From Toxorhynchites rutilus septentrionalis (taxonomy: Eukaryota > Arthropoda > Insecta > Diptera > Culicidae), in assembly GCF_029784135.1 (NCBI RefSeq), contig NC_073746.1, positions 259,260,994-259,324,993 on the forward strand: 64,000 nt of DNA, written 5' to 3'. The stretch's first letter is position 1. Each line of letters starts with the position of its first letter. Positions 31,613 through 43,870 of this stretch are shown here, piece after piece. A model generated the notes under the pieces. It was given only the letters and a program-made list of their open reading frames with translations, was not told the DNA's origin and made no database searches. Position numbers and translations under genes: made by a program.

Positions 31613-32345
31613 AGCAGCCTTGGGGAAATCGGCAATGCAAATACATGAAAGTATGGGGATTTTTGTTTTCACCGAAATGTGCTCCCTAACACAGACTTAA
31701 AAACCTAACAGTGTTGGAGAAATCGGCATTGCAAATACATGAAAGTCGGGGGTATTTTTGTGCCGACTGAAATGTGTTTCCCCAACACAGACTTCAGAAC
31801 CAAGGTGTCTGAGGTAATTGGTATTGCAAATTCATGCAGGTCTGGGGTATTTTTGTTTCGACTGAAATGTGTTTACCTAATAGAAGGTGTCTGGGAAAAT
31901 CGGCATTGAAAATAAATTCAAACTGCGAGTATTTTCGAACTCGCTTGCCTTCGTGCAGACTAGAATATGTTTCCGTAACATCATGGGCTTCTAAACTTAG
32001 GAACCTGGGAAAATCTTGCAGACATTAAAGACGAATGAGGAGCCGATCTGGCGTAGTGGTAACATCCATACCTCTCACGCTGAAGATCACGAGTTCAATT
32101 CTCACTCCCAACATTCTTCCAAAATTGGAAGTAAAAAGTGACGAACCAGCCAAAAGTGTTGAAAGTCACTATAATACAGATATATAAAAAAAAAAAGAGA
32201 CGAATGAATTTTCAAGTTTAAAGGCTCTATAATATAAAAAGTATAAGTTGAAGTTGTTGCTTCATGCAAGCCGGGGGTACTTTTGCATCCGCATGTTTTT
32301 TGCTCTCCGAAAAGTGTTTTCCTAACACGGATTACAAAAACGAGT
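31613..32345. repeat. Minisatellite, period about 95 bp, split by a SINE
   Basis: Units begin with variants of GGGGAAATCGGCAATGCAAA at about 31617, 31713 and 31806, and a diverged one near 31888. Each carries a GGGGTATTTTTGTTTCGAC-like block and CTAACACAGACT. A final unit resumes at about 32255-32335 after the SINE. Confidence 0.75.
32039..32197 (+). mobile_element. tRNA-derived SINE (Feilai-like)
   Basis: Internal pol III promoter boxes are seen: A box TGGCGTAGTGG at 32049-32059 and B box GAGTTCAATTC at 32091-32101. A tRNA-unrelated body follows (AAAAGTGACGAACCAGCC), with an A-rich tail. A 10-bp duplication AGACGAATGA flanks it (32029-32038 and 32198-32207). It is closely related to the minus-strand copy at 54376-54526. 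Confidence 0.88.
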
Positions 32346-32349
32346 ACGA

Positions 32350-35300
32350 ATACAACGCTTTTGGTCGGTTATTCAAGATTGCATTGAAGGATATGCCTTC
32401 AAATCTTCTGCTCATTGAATTTCTGGCACTGAGTGCCTGAAGTTCATCAAATCAAGCAAATTCGCGGTTCGAGAAGTACGTACACATGAGAGATGCAAAC
32501 TTCAGATGGAAATGTAAAATAAAATAATCGTTTGATAATTCCTCCGTTCAAATATTTTGTTCTAGACATCATACCAAACGTAAAAGGACTGTCATTACAT
32601 TTATTTGTAACGAAGAACATAATTTATCACAATGCATGAAATGACCTTACATGGCAGTTATTGACTCTTTTAACTCACAAAGCAAATATATTGCATTCGA
32701 TAGAATCCGGAAATTGTTTCATTCAATCGAAAATTTATCAATACAAACAAATGATTGCTACGCTAAGCTAGTCTCACGTCACCTTTGCGGTTATATCGTA
32801 GATATAACCCTCTCATTTTTTGAACAGAATTTGGCTCCGGATTCTACCACGTTATCTCATCTAATTCGTTTAAAAGTTACAAGTTCTTACAGGAAAAGTT
32901 TTTTTTTCATTGATGTATCAGAAGAGAAAAATCTCAGATTTTGAACAATGAAAAAACTAAATTCAAATGAAATTACTACATCAATCCTCAGTCCAAGATC
33001 CCGTCCGTGCTCCTAGGCTCAGATCCATTAAGTTTTAAGGATAATATTTTACCCCAAAAGAAAAACACATCCATCTCATTCCGATCGCAAATATCTGAAT
33101 GACTTTATAGAAATGCAGAATGCGCCTTCTATAATGAACGAATGTCCATAGGAGGAGTCAAATTAGTGGGAAAACATCATGTCGTACTTCTGTGTGCTTA
33201 TGGCAGATAGATAGATATAGACAGAGAAAGACAATAAACGTCATGAAGGTCTTCGATGTGAGTGGAGCGGAGTAGGATTCTAATAAATGGGAGAAAAATA
33301 TATAATTTTAAGGAGAAAAAAAAGTAAAATGACGAAAGCAAGAAAAAGGTGGATAAAACTGTAAAAATACAAAAAAAAAACTGAATATTTTTACCTTTCG
33401 CTGTTTTGCTGGCATGCTAAAAAAAACTGGCAATATTCAGGAAAAACTGGAAGGTTGGCAACTTTGGCGGTACCACTCTTCTTTCCTGAATGAACACGAC
33501 GCACCAGTGCCCTTCGTTTGCACTAACTGGATCTCGGTGATACCGTTCTTCAGCGCTTCAGCGCTCTTCTCCTCAATAAACGAAGTTAGCTTCGCCACAT
33601 CAATTTGTAGCAGCGAGAAGGTGCTCCAACGGTTATAACAAAGTAAATTTCCGTGCTAGCACAAATTACAGATTTACAGATTTACAGATTTGTGTGATTA
33701 CAATAATCTGTTTTCAAAGCATTTCTCAAGCCATTCAAATAAGTTTTCAGATCAATAATTATTTAATAGAAAGTTTCGATGAATGGATCAAACGTCGGTC
33801 TTAGTGTACTGCTACCAACGGGACTTTTTTTTTTCAAGGAACGATTTTGATTATTGAACATTAATTTATTTTTATGACTCGCGGTTTTTTAATCCATGTT
33901 CGAGGTTCTGTTCCTCTGATGTCCAATAAGCCCAAAGTATTTTAGTTATATATTATTCAAATGTAATGTAATTAGCTATTGTGAGAGTAAAATCATAATT
34001 TAGGCTTATTTATCGTTGGAATATGAACTACCAGTTGACATCACATCTTGTTTATCTGCTTGAGGTCGGGTAATAGTGTATTTACCAATACTGTTCACAC
34101 GATGATATCAAATGCTCCAGGTTAGCCAATAAACGTTCAAAAATAATCTGGAGCATTAACTCATGGGGCACTGTTTGTCTAAACGATATTGTTTCTGCTT
34201 TGTCTATAGTTTTTGTTGGAACAACAAGGATTGCTCAACAAATCATGCTCGATAATTTATTGATTGCTATGAACAATGAATACAGCTACATATACGCTGG
34301 TGTGCGGTTGTGCCCAAAAATAGTGGACCCAAGCGCACAGCGGCTGGTTTATTGCACCTTGTGTACGCCATCATTGGGATGCCGCTCAAATGCACCCCCC
34401 CCCCCTCAATTTATTCTACTCGTAAAATCGAAACCTATGACAAAGGGGGATTTGAAGTTTATAATTGAATTCCCATGCAACGACCGATTGCACTTGATGT
34501 TGGCAGTCTCGATATATTTTCAGCTTTTGATCTCAACATGATTGCGTACAGAACATAAAAATAACACGATAAACGTTCGTCCGAACGAAATTTCACACGC
34601 CGAATTTTCTGCCGTGTGTACACAGATTTTGCCACGAATTATCCGTCAACCTAAATTTCATGTGCGAACACCGGGTTGTGCCAAAGCCATAGGGATATTT
34701 CCCAAAATTGCATAATCTACTGGAGCAAATAGTATAGATTAGTGTTTTGTGATTGCGGTCAGTGCGCATGTTAGCTAACGCCAAATTTCGCTATCGCTGC
34801 GCTTAAGCAAAACAATCAGTCCACTGTTTCAATGGAATTACTTAAAACCTCCAATTGCAGATAAGTGGTTCATTATGTCATCAAATGGCGATCCAATTAT
34901 GTTGCGTCCTTCTCCCATCGGAGTAGACAAATATGCACTTGCGATCAAAACCGACATGCGGAAAAATACACTCGGCGAGCTTTTGTCATCAGCATAATGA
35001 AGAGTTTTTGGTAAGTGCTCTCACTCAGTGGGACACAATCCATTTTCGGTGCGGTCAACCAAATTTGTGCGTCGAATTTTGGGGCAACCACTGAAGATAA
35101 ATAAGCTCACTATGTGCGTTCGATTGATGACGGATTTTGTTTGCCATGTGGGTTCGTATGTTTGCTTGTTTCAATATTAACTAAACTTCCTCCGGGGGAT
35201 AGCGTACAAGTTCGGTTTATTCTTATCATAGATGCATTGCTTATCGTAGTGCAACTGTGAGTCCAATGTTGACCCTGCAGGTCATTATTCCAACTCTTGA

Positions 35301-35770
35301 ATATTGACAGAAAAACCACTCCATTGGAGTGCTCGTTTAATCCTTTCATCCATCGAAAGACAATCATTTCTTTTATTGATATTTACCGGAGCTTCTAGTT
35401 GCTGGAATTCCTTACGATGAACTTTACCAGAGGATTTCACCGAATTCATTTCTGTTTAAATTCTCGGTACGTTGGTTTGATGTGTGCTTTGTTCCACTGG
35501 AGACGAAACCCGATATCGATGCTCGAATAGTCAGCTTCGTTTCAGATTTGCTTTCTGAGGCACTGCTCTTCGGGTGGGCAAATTCTGCCGAGCGATGCGA
35601 ACTGTGGCGGTGCTCAATATTCAGAAGATTACCGTTGCTATTTATATAAGGAAAGTTAGATCATCACTGTCTATCAATTTTATTTTCAAGCACATCATTC
35701 GTAGTGCACCTAACCCAATGATTCGGAAAACTCTAAACTAAATTATTGCAAAGTTCGATGAAAAACTGCC
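32350..35770. other. Unassigned sequence, about 3.4 kb
   Basis: I see no recognisable protein, LTR or paired terminal repeat. Small features are three ACAGATTT units near 33665-33690 and a C13 run near 34396. Frames near 32651, 33414 and 34200 lack family motifs. It may be host intronic or intergenic sequence. Confidence 0.35.
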
Positions 35771-35774
35771 AAAA

Positions 35775-36610
35775 TTATATTGACGTAGGACTACCCCTAA
35801 CCGGAAGATATAGGGGGGTAAAATAAAAAATCTAGGCACTGGACTGGAGGATTTCTTAATAGATCGCAATCGCATCAATTGATAGGGCATATTTTTACGC
35901 ATCTATCACAATGAATAACCTGAAATATCAAGCATTGTCCAAACATGATTTGTCCAATTTGTGCTCCTCAAATGGGTCCGACCAAGAAGAGCATCCAGAG
36001 AAACAGCGGAATATAATTCAGATACAAACAAAAATTATATTGTAAGCCACTCCTCTTGTGATTCTATCGTCAGTCGAATGAAATAAATTTGGCTGTTACT
36101 TTAATTTCATACAGTTTCTAACCGCGAAGCAGAGCTGATGTGCCATCGGCCATCTACCTAGCATGTAGCGGCCGAAGTGGAACGGGGCAGGAACGGGGGC
36201 TTGAGTGGCAGGAGCGTAACAGCCATATCCCATCGCTTTCGTGTAATCTATCCAACACTCCAGTGTCTGTGGCTTCATTCAGTTTATCGAGAAAAGTACA
36301 TCGGCAAAATGAGGACAAACATTTCGGCATCGTGAGAACAAAAATCAATTGGCGCTATTCAGGACTACCAAACATTTCACAAAAGAGTATATGAATGAAT
36401 CTACAATACGATGGATTCTGAAGTGACATCCAAATAATAAAATAAAATATATAAACTGATTGTTGTTTGCTTGGGGAGAGCCTGTGTTAATTTAGACGTT
36501 TCTTTGAGCTTATTGGTGGTTGGGGTCTTTCAAATCGATCGTTCAGTTTTTACAAATTCCGATTTAAAAGTGGCTTCGAAGTACAAGCATTTATTGCAAG
36601 TCGTTTGAAA
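35775..36610 (+). repeat. Histone-linked dispersed repeat, copy C (no recognisable H2A)
   Basis: It starts TTGACGTAGGACTACCCC and CTAACCGGAAGATATAGG, like copy B. It keeps CAAGCATTGTCCAAACA and GTGCTCCTCAAATGGG from the promoter block, and ends with a degenerate histone stem-loop (36351-36366, GGCGCTATTCAGGACT) and the shared tail TTGGTGGTTGGGGTCTTT. The coding part between about 36120 and 36340 does not resemble H2A. It could be another decayed histone gene or unrelated sequence. Confidence 0.6.
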
Positions 36611-36686
36611 TAAGAAATTATCTAATAGTCAGTTGTGTTCAGGGTTGCCACATTTAATTCTGTAAAATTTTCTGAAATAATCTGTA

Positions 36687-37857
36687 TACCTTTCTGAATC
36701 ACATTTCGGACGCTTAAGGCATATGATACAGAAAACAGATCTAAACTTTATGCACAAGTATTATTTTGTTGATGTTTTCGAAAAATTAGTTCAATATGCT
36801 TTTAAGCTTTCTACTTTGGTACCTATTTTATTGAAAACAAATAAAAATCATCGAATAAAATGCTTTTCAAATGTAGCGAATGAGAATCAAACTTCGGACA
36901 CTATTTATAAAAAAAACAAATTTCGGACAATTTATTTTATAATTTTTTGGACGAAAATTACATTACACTTGATTATATTTTATAGTCAACTGCGAAACAC
37001 TTACCAAACAATCAAAGTAAACTGTTAACGATGATGAGAACTGATGAAACACGGGAGAAATTTAAACATTGATGAAGGGGTAAATTCTACGAGCTCACGC
37101 TAAGCAAACGTCAAACACAAACGACAAAATTCAAATGTAGTTCTCATATGAAATGATAGTGAAACCAAGGGATTACTCTAAAGAAGCAATTGTGATATTA
37201 ATTTTATAGTTATACCGCTCTGAATCATATTTCGGACGCTTAAGGCGTATGATGCAGAAAACAGATTTAAACTTTATGCACAGGTATTATTTGGTTGATA
37301 TTTTTAATAAATTTGTTCAATATGCTTTTAAGCTTTCTACTTTGGTAGCTATTTGATTGAAGACATAAAAAAATCATCGAATAAAATGCTTTCCAAATGA
37401 AGCGAATAAGAATCAAACTTCGGAGACCAAATCAAATTTCGGACAGATTGAATTCAAATTTCTGACACTTTATTTTGTAATTTTTTGGACGAAAATTACA
37501 TTACACTTGATTATATTTTATAGTCAACTGCGAAACACTTACCAACAATCACAGTAAACTGTTAACAATGATGAGAACTGATGAACACTGGAGAAATTTA
37601 AATATTGATGAACGGGTAAATTCTACGTGCTCACGCTAAGCGAACGTCAAACACAAATGATAATAAGTAGTGTGGTCAGATTTTTGCCGATTATGTTAAA
37701 ATTCAAATGTAGTTCTCATATGAAATAATAGTGAGACCAAGGGATTTCTCTATAGAAGCAATTGTGATATCAATTTTATAGTTATATCATCAGTTTCAAG
37801 ATATTAAATCAAAGTATCCGAAATATGATGTTGTCCGAAATATAATTCAGAATGGTA
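36687..37857. mobile_element. MITE-like element with internal tandem duplication
   Basis: The left end TACCTTTCTGAATCACAT and right end (reversed) TACCATTCTGAATTATAT form inverted termini followed by TTCGGAC. Inside, a roughly 520-bp body is present twice in tandem (36692-37210 and 37213-37780), each starting CTGAATCA-ATTTCGGACGC. TA may be the duplicated target. A lone related end occurs near 57570. Confidence 0.8.
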
Positions 37858-37859
37858 TC

Positions 37860-38340
37860 TGTATTTTTAGCCAAAAAATATGTATCGAAAAATTAATGGA
37901 AAAATGTGAAAATAAAGTTTTTTTTCACTTTGAACTTATTTTTCTTATGTATGGGTTATTAAAATCGTGTCAATACAACAAAATAAATCATAGAAAAGAT
38001 TTTCGCCTCTGAATTGCATTATGTTTTTACATGTTTTTGTTGAACTTTACCTTCAAATTTTCCTTCATCTCCATCCTTGGCGCTCCTCCTTGAACATAGA
38101 TACATAGTTCTTCGCTTTCAAAACAGAGTTCATAATAGTGGTAGCCAACCGATTTCCGGACTTTGTTGTGTTGGCACTGTAAAGTAAAAATATTCGCTCA
38201 ACACATGCTGATGAATGTCATCAAAAAATGTCTTACAAACGACCTTAGCAATGGATACTAAAATTTCCCATCACCCCTTTTGACATCCAACAGCTGAGAC
38301 CAAGTTATATTCGAGTCACTCAATTTTTGCCCCATTACAC
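37860..38340. other. Unassigned sequence
   Basis: No features recognised. It is AT-rich and adjoins the hAT-like fragment. Confidence 0.3.
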
Positions 38341-38344
38341 ATGA

Positions 38345-38716
38345 CTAGAGTAGCCTGAATTCGTTATCCAAGCATTGTCTATTACCTGCTTCAACGAATT
38401 GAGGAAATTGGTGCATCGAGTCATTTAGGTTTGGACCAAATTTTGAGGATTTATCAAGGCTGTAATTATGTTTCTCCAGTTCAACATAGAAGTCACGACA
38501 AATTGATTTGAAGATCAACTTCCTAGCTTCATCCACGTAGCTCTCCAAACATAGGTTGCCCAACATGATCAACAATAACATTCTTGTCTCATTATGAAGT
38601 TCGCAAAATTGAGAACTTTCTGATTGAAAAGCGCGATTGACGTTATTGATGAGCGGTAGAACAAAGTTTAGGAACAGCATAGTCGGTTTAGTCATGGGAT
38701 CGTTTGAATGAGTCAA
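38345..38716 (-). pseudogene. hAT/ZBED-like transposase fragment
   Basis: This 123-residue frame contains KPTMLFLNFVLPLINNVNRA, then FQSESSQFCELHNETRML. The pattern LxFVLPLxNxxNxxFQSExxxIHxL is typical of the C-terminal half of ZBED/hAT-like transposases found in animal genomes. The BED zinc finger and the RNase H-like catalytic residues are not visible nearby. I treat it as a decayed fragment with moderate confidence. Confidence 0.45.
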
Positions 38717-38924
38717 TATACAATTGGAAGATTGATTATGGTCATACTTAACATGGAATGAAAAGAATAGTTTAAGCTATTACTACTGTATATGTGGCAA
38801 CCCTGGTTGTGTTTGTCGATTGAGGTGAAAATTCGTTCCATCGCGATTACTATAGTAGCCGCCAACATAATTGATTTCGGTTTCCTGTTCTGCGAAAGAT
38901 GCAGTTGAGTTAACCAAACAGCGT

Positions 38925-39620
38925 CTAGATCAGTCCCCCCCTCCCCCTTAGAGAGGGGGGTGAAGTGTCTAACCACCATAGAAACATTTACTGCACCCTA
39001 AAACCTCCAGATGCCAAATTAGGTTTCATTTGCTTGATTAATTCTCGAGTAATGCAGAAATTTGTGTTTCGTTTGTATGCGTTTGTGCACCCGTGGCCGA
39101 GTGGTTAGCGTCTCACATTATCATGCCGGGTGTTCGGGTTCGATTCCCGTTCTGGCCGGAGGATTTTTCGTCAAAGAAATTTCCTTCGACTTGCACTGTG
39201 GTCACGCGTATTCAAGAGCTTGCCCCTCGGAATACATTCAAGGCGTGTTATTTGGCTTAAGAAATCTCAACTAAGTATTAATAAATGACGCTAGTTAATG
39301 CATACGTTGAGACGGCGAAAGTTCCACAGGGAACGTTAACGCCATTCAAGAAGAAGTTGTATACCATACACCATAGAAACATTTATTGCAGTTTGAAACC
39401 TCCATATGCCAAATTTGATTTCATTTGCTTGATTGATTCTCGAGTAATGCAGAAATTTGTGTTTCAATTGTATGGCAGCCCCCCCCTAAGAGAGGGGGGA
39501 GGAGTATCTAACCACCATATAATCATTTATTGCACCCTAAAACCTCCAGATGCCAAATTTGGTTGCATTTGTTTGATTAATTCTCGAATAATGTAGAAAT
39601 TTGTGTTTCAGTTGTATGTT
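38925..39620. repeat. Tandem repeat with C7/G6 hairpins, three units
   Basis: Units of about 145 bp carry a C-rich/G-rich hairpin (CCCCCCTAAGAGAGGGGGG at 39480-39499; a similar one at 38935-38959), then TCTAACCACCATA, CACCCTAAAACCTCCA and GCAGAAATTTGTGTTTC. A tRNA-like SINE lies between the first and second units. Confidence 0.8.
39087..39352 (+). mobile_element. tRNA-derived SINE (Gecko-like)
   Basis: The head resembles tRNA-Leu/Ser type genes: A box TGGCCGAGTGG at about 39094-39104 and B box GGTTCGATTCC at 39137-39147. A non-tRNA body follows (TTCCACAGGGAACG). It interrupts the 145-bp tandem repeat. It is too long and lacks a closed acceptor stem, so it is not a functional tRNA gene. Flanks TTTGTATG and TTGTATAC may be the decayed duplication. 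Confidence 0.8.
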
Positions 39621-39624
39621 AGCC

Positions 39625-40400
39625 AGCGGAACGAAACGAAAAAAAAGCCTCTCTGGTTTCGACATATGTTAAGTGAAAAATCCTCAGTTTTTCAGAAAAA
39701 ATATAAAAAAAATATAGCGCCCTTGGTCCCGAGACTATGAAAACAATAAAAAACGAATACAATCAATAATAACGAGAGCATAGTTCACATTTTCTGTAGA
39801 TATAGTATTTTTCAAAAAAAGGCCAGCTGATTGGCTTTAATTTTATATTTCGACCATCTGAATCGGTCTAGTAGCTCAAAAGTTATGAATTCTTGAGAAA
39901 AGTCATTTTTGGAAAAAAGAGGAAAAAATTGATTTTTCGGACAACCCTAAAATGGAAATGGCCACCGTAAGAAAAAAAAAATACGTTTCAAATGTTTTGC
40001 GATAAAGAACAAAACTACCAATTTTCACGAAAGTCTGAGAACAACTATATCGGTTTGGCATGGAATGGCTGTATAAGCATATATTTCTTTCATGCTAATA
40101 AAATACATTTTTCTTTACAATGAAGATTTTCGACGGTACAGATTTTTGAAAGAAAAAATACAGATGAGAAAGATGTTTAACAACTCTGGTACAGATAAAA
40201 ATGTGGCAACACTGCTCATTTCTAAACTATTGCTAAGTTCGATAATTGAACAGGATTGTTCATTAAAAAGTTCTCTTCAACAGATTGTCAAAATTATCTT
40301 TGTCGATAAGTTGACTTACCTGTTCATTATACCGGAGATCTAGAGCGATCTTTCAACGTGATTTTCGTTTTCATTTGCAGTCCTAGACCATCACGTATTG
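39625..40400. other. Unassigned sequence
   Basis: The part near 39840-39970 (AGCTCAAAAGTTATGAATTC, GACAACCCTAAAATGG) reads like a repetitive non-coding element. I cannot define its borders. Confidence 0.3.
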
Positions 40401-40401
40401 A

Positions 40402-40450
40402 TTGTCTGAATATCATTTGATTCGAACCCTATCAAATGATATTCAGACAA
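40402..40450. repeat. Perfect 20-bp hairpin with 9-base loop
   Basis: Arms 40402-40421 and 40431-40450 are exact reverse complements around TCGAACCCT. There is no mobile element boundary or coding sequence nearby. Confidence 0.9.
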
Positions 40451-40454
40451 ATCT

Positions 40455-43380
40455 CACTCATTCTCAAATGTGCTAACGCCAGTGTTCTGGTGAGCTTGTT
40501 TGTTGGGAATCATTTTTGCACCAAATTCACCGAAAAAACAAGTTACAGGTTTCTCGAAAGTGAACCTCCTTTATTGTGCATTCCATAACATAACGAAATT
40601 TCAGCAGAAAACATTTTCTTACTGAAAAAAGCAACAGCGTCATGAATCGACCGAGTGGGAAGAGGGGAAAAAGAAGGACGAAGGAATCAAGTCGCTAAAC
40701 ATGCAAATTGTCTTACAGCAAATTTAACTTTTCCTTTGTTTTCGCTTTATGTTGTTTTTTGACTATATTCCGGTGATTGTTTTCCTTATCCATCCCATCA
40801 CGCTAAAAAAATACCACCTTTATGTTTTAAATCTCCAACCCAAAATTTGTTTTTTCACCTCGTGATTGAAAATGAGATTGTTTCCGATTCCTCACCATCG
40901 ATTGATGGCAGCCAAAGAAAAGAGAAACGGAACGTCGGATAAATTTTCTTTTCCATCGTTAGATGCCACATCATCAGTCGAAGATTTTATTTCTTGATAT
41001 GGTGTGGGAGAAATTGGCGCCGGGGAAAAAAGTTCAAGCAGCGGCAATTTAGTTGGGGTGGGCAACAGGGAGTCATGATCAAAGGGTTTGCCTCCTCCTC
41101 GGTTGCCTCGATTGTGGATGATAGCGAATTCGATTCCGTCCGTTCGGGTTCAGACGGAACAACAACCGCCCAAATGAAGCCATCGTTTTCTGAATGGACC
41201 ATTGTGGATTTATTGGAAGGATAACGGGAATGTTTATCCTTCCGATGTACAAAGGAAGCAAATCAAATTAGACAGGATCCGTGTGATTGTTGGTATGTAA
41301 AGTTTGTAAATAAAAAACTTTCGATTGATAACACTTGATAGAAACGTGGGCTCATGTGTATTGAACCGATTCTCAATCGCGGTTTTAATTTTTTTTCACT
41401 AAAACTTGTTAAAGCTGATTCTGCCCAAATTTCTACATGCTTGTAGTCTTCCCTTCGTGATGAAAAAAACAGTGATTCAACATTTTGATAGCAGTCACCT
41501 TTCAAGCTCTACCATCCGATGACATTTTCCCGCCAAAGTATTCTCGAAACGAACACGGGAACACAAGAAGCGAAACCAGAAGCAGTATGGGCGACACCCG
41601 CAGTCAGAACGAAACGGTCCAAGTTATGTTTGCTCGAAAACCGCTCCACGGTCGTTAATTCAAATTGTTTCGTGATTTATCTTCGCAACCCGAGTGCACG
41701 TCTCCGTAGAGCCAAAAAGTTTCGGATAGGTGACGCGAACTGACTTTTGCGAGTATACTATATTGCAATCCTTGGAGTTGCCACGCACAACGGTTCCGAT
41801 GAGGAGGGAAGAATGGGTGAATTTGTTCATCACGGTGAAAACTTCACACTTCACAATTTATGCTTTTGCCGTTGCAGTGGCGGGTGGGTGTGATGCTAAT
41901 GTGAAATACTAAGGTATCTCACGGAAGAGGTGCAAGAACCACCTTATAAGCCATGTACCTCTTAGTTGTCGTGAACTGATGAGTATAAGTGTGTGTTGTT
42001 TTGACACATGATGTTTGAAAGCTGCGGGGCATAAATTGCATTCTGGGTGTCATGCAGAATTGTCACATCAATCGTTGGCTTATCGCTACAAAATATGACT
42101 CAGAACAGTGAACTTTATTCAACTTAACAATTACCCCCGTAAACTTTGTCAAGCCACGAAATTCCCATAGTTCAAACTTTGCTTGCCAGGGAAAATCTAT
42201 GCAACCACAGCCTTTAATAGAAAGCTTCGCCAGGTTGCAGTTGGATGAATAATTAAGCAATTAAACTCACTGCTTAATACGGCACATTGGAGCATCTAAT
42301 GAAGTGTTTACGGAAATTTCGCACGGATTTCCCACACTTTCCAAACAGATTTCATGCCAACAGGATGAGAAAAATCTGTTCCTGTTTGCACCGCGTGGGA
42401 GATTGGAGAAAGTTTCTCAGTTCGTCTCGTGCCCCCCGTATGTACATGCTGCGTTGATCAAGGATGATGCATTTTCAATGAGCACATTTTGCGGGATGAA
42501 TGCTTCATTAATGAGGGAATTTTCAATTATCCCGATAGAGATTCGCTCCCAAAGCGTCAGTGAGCTGCAGCTTTCTTCGTCAATCGAATTGGCGATCTTG
42601 AAGTTTGTTTACCTTAGTGCTCGAATTTGCTATTATCCTGTTCGGAAATTGTTTCCGGTAGTGGTTTTCTTGTGTCTGTCTAAATTGATTCAATTTAACT
42701 GTTCATTATCCGATGTTATTAATCCATTTGTGATATCATTTTCGATATCAGGTCTCATCTTGGGATCATAGCCGATAACACCGATTGAATATAAAGGATT
42801 CATAAGAACAATGTTTCAAGAACAAGTGCTGTATCCCCACAAGCCAATCAACGTGTGAACGAGACTAGCGCAATCAATTGAGAAAGGTATAGTATGCCCC
42901 TCTAGAAAAAAAATGGATATAGCTTGACTGTTCTCTCCGAAATTGAGGTAATAACTATGTACACGCTTTGATTACCTAACTATAGTGCAACTATAACCTT
43001 CTTTACTTAAGTTACTGCATAGCAAATTAGATACGAATTATTTGTGGAAGCGCTCAACTTAAACATTTTCGAACGATTTGAAACGCAACAGTTGCATCGT
43101 GATGGCGAAATGCACCAAGCGCTTTTGGCGTAAGACTACGTATTTGATTTCGTATTTGATATATTTCTATAACCGATTTGAAAATCGGTGTTCAAAAAAC
43201 TCAAATTTTAACGTCTGCGACACCAGTAAATGAAGCCCGAATGAGCTAATATTTTGCATAGGGTATATTATTGTGCAAATCAACATTTCGTAGCAAGTTT
43301 CGAATGAAAAATCGAGATACCAATTTTTATTAGCACCCTAAACCATACTTTTCAATTCGCATGCCGAAAAAAAAGTAAGT
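40455..43380. other. Unassigned sequence, about 2.9 kb
   Basis: No transposon similarity is seen. Frames of 60-155 codons occur on both strands near 40987-41261, 41519-41912 and 42304-42771, but none shows a domain I recognise. This is a candidate host non-coding or lineage-specific stretch. Confidence 0.3.
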
Positions 43381-43389
43381 CTCAGAGTG

Positions 43390-43870
43390 CCGATTTTTGA
43401 CAAAAAAAATTTTCGAGGTGACACTTGATCTCGACGTTTTATGCCATTTTAAGACATTTGGCATCAAATTTTTTTTTTCGAAAACCCCGATTTCCTTTAC
43501 TCCCCCCTTGGGTGATTTTTGATTTTCAAAAAACTCAAACTTTGACCGCTTTGCACCACTCTCCCTTAACCCTTTCATTACGGCTGTGTGCTCCGCCAAA
43601 GTGCTACCCCTGTACGGAGCACTGCGCCAAAAAGTATGCATATCGCACTCGTGTGATCGAAGAGCAGTATGAATTTCATGTCGTCTAAAGACGACGCTCG
43701 TACACACAGCTCGTCGGGCGGATGTCGTCTATAAACGACACTCTTAACAATAGTGTTAAGTCCGATTGAGCTGAAATTCGGCATAGGGTGTTTTTTCGAG
43801 GTGGTGAACAGGTAACTTTTTGAAATATTAGGGTCGATCTTTTCCCATACATTCGTTGGCACCCTAGGGA
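43390..43870 (-). repeat. Dispersed repeat, inverted partner of 14665-14960
   Basis: The blocks are the same as at 14665-14960 but on the opposite strand. They are interrupted at a TTAA by the small element at 43570-43755. Confidence 0.7.
43570..43755. mobile_element. piggyBac-type MITE, 186 bp
   Basis: TTAA flanks it on both sides (43566-43569 and 43756-43759). The paralogous empty site at 14.8 kb reads straight through as CCTTGAGTCC. Its termini CCCTTTCATTACGG and, reversed, CACTATTGTTAAGAG are only weakly similar. Inside are GTCGTCTA-AGACGAC palindromic words. Confidence 0.75.

Noticed and set aside
32039..32120. tRNA gene candidate
   Set aside because: A and B boxes are present, but the cloverleaf is incomplete, the body continues into an A-rich tail and a target duplication flanks it. 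It is a SINE.
39087..39160. tRNA-Leu/Ser gene candidate
   Set aside because: The head is tRNA-like, but there is no closed acceptor stem and a SINE body follows.
42304..42771. 155-codon plus-strand frame as a gene
   Set aside because: It has no recognisable motif. The hydrophobic C-terminal part alone is not enough to claim a membrane protein.
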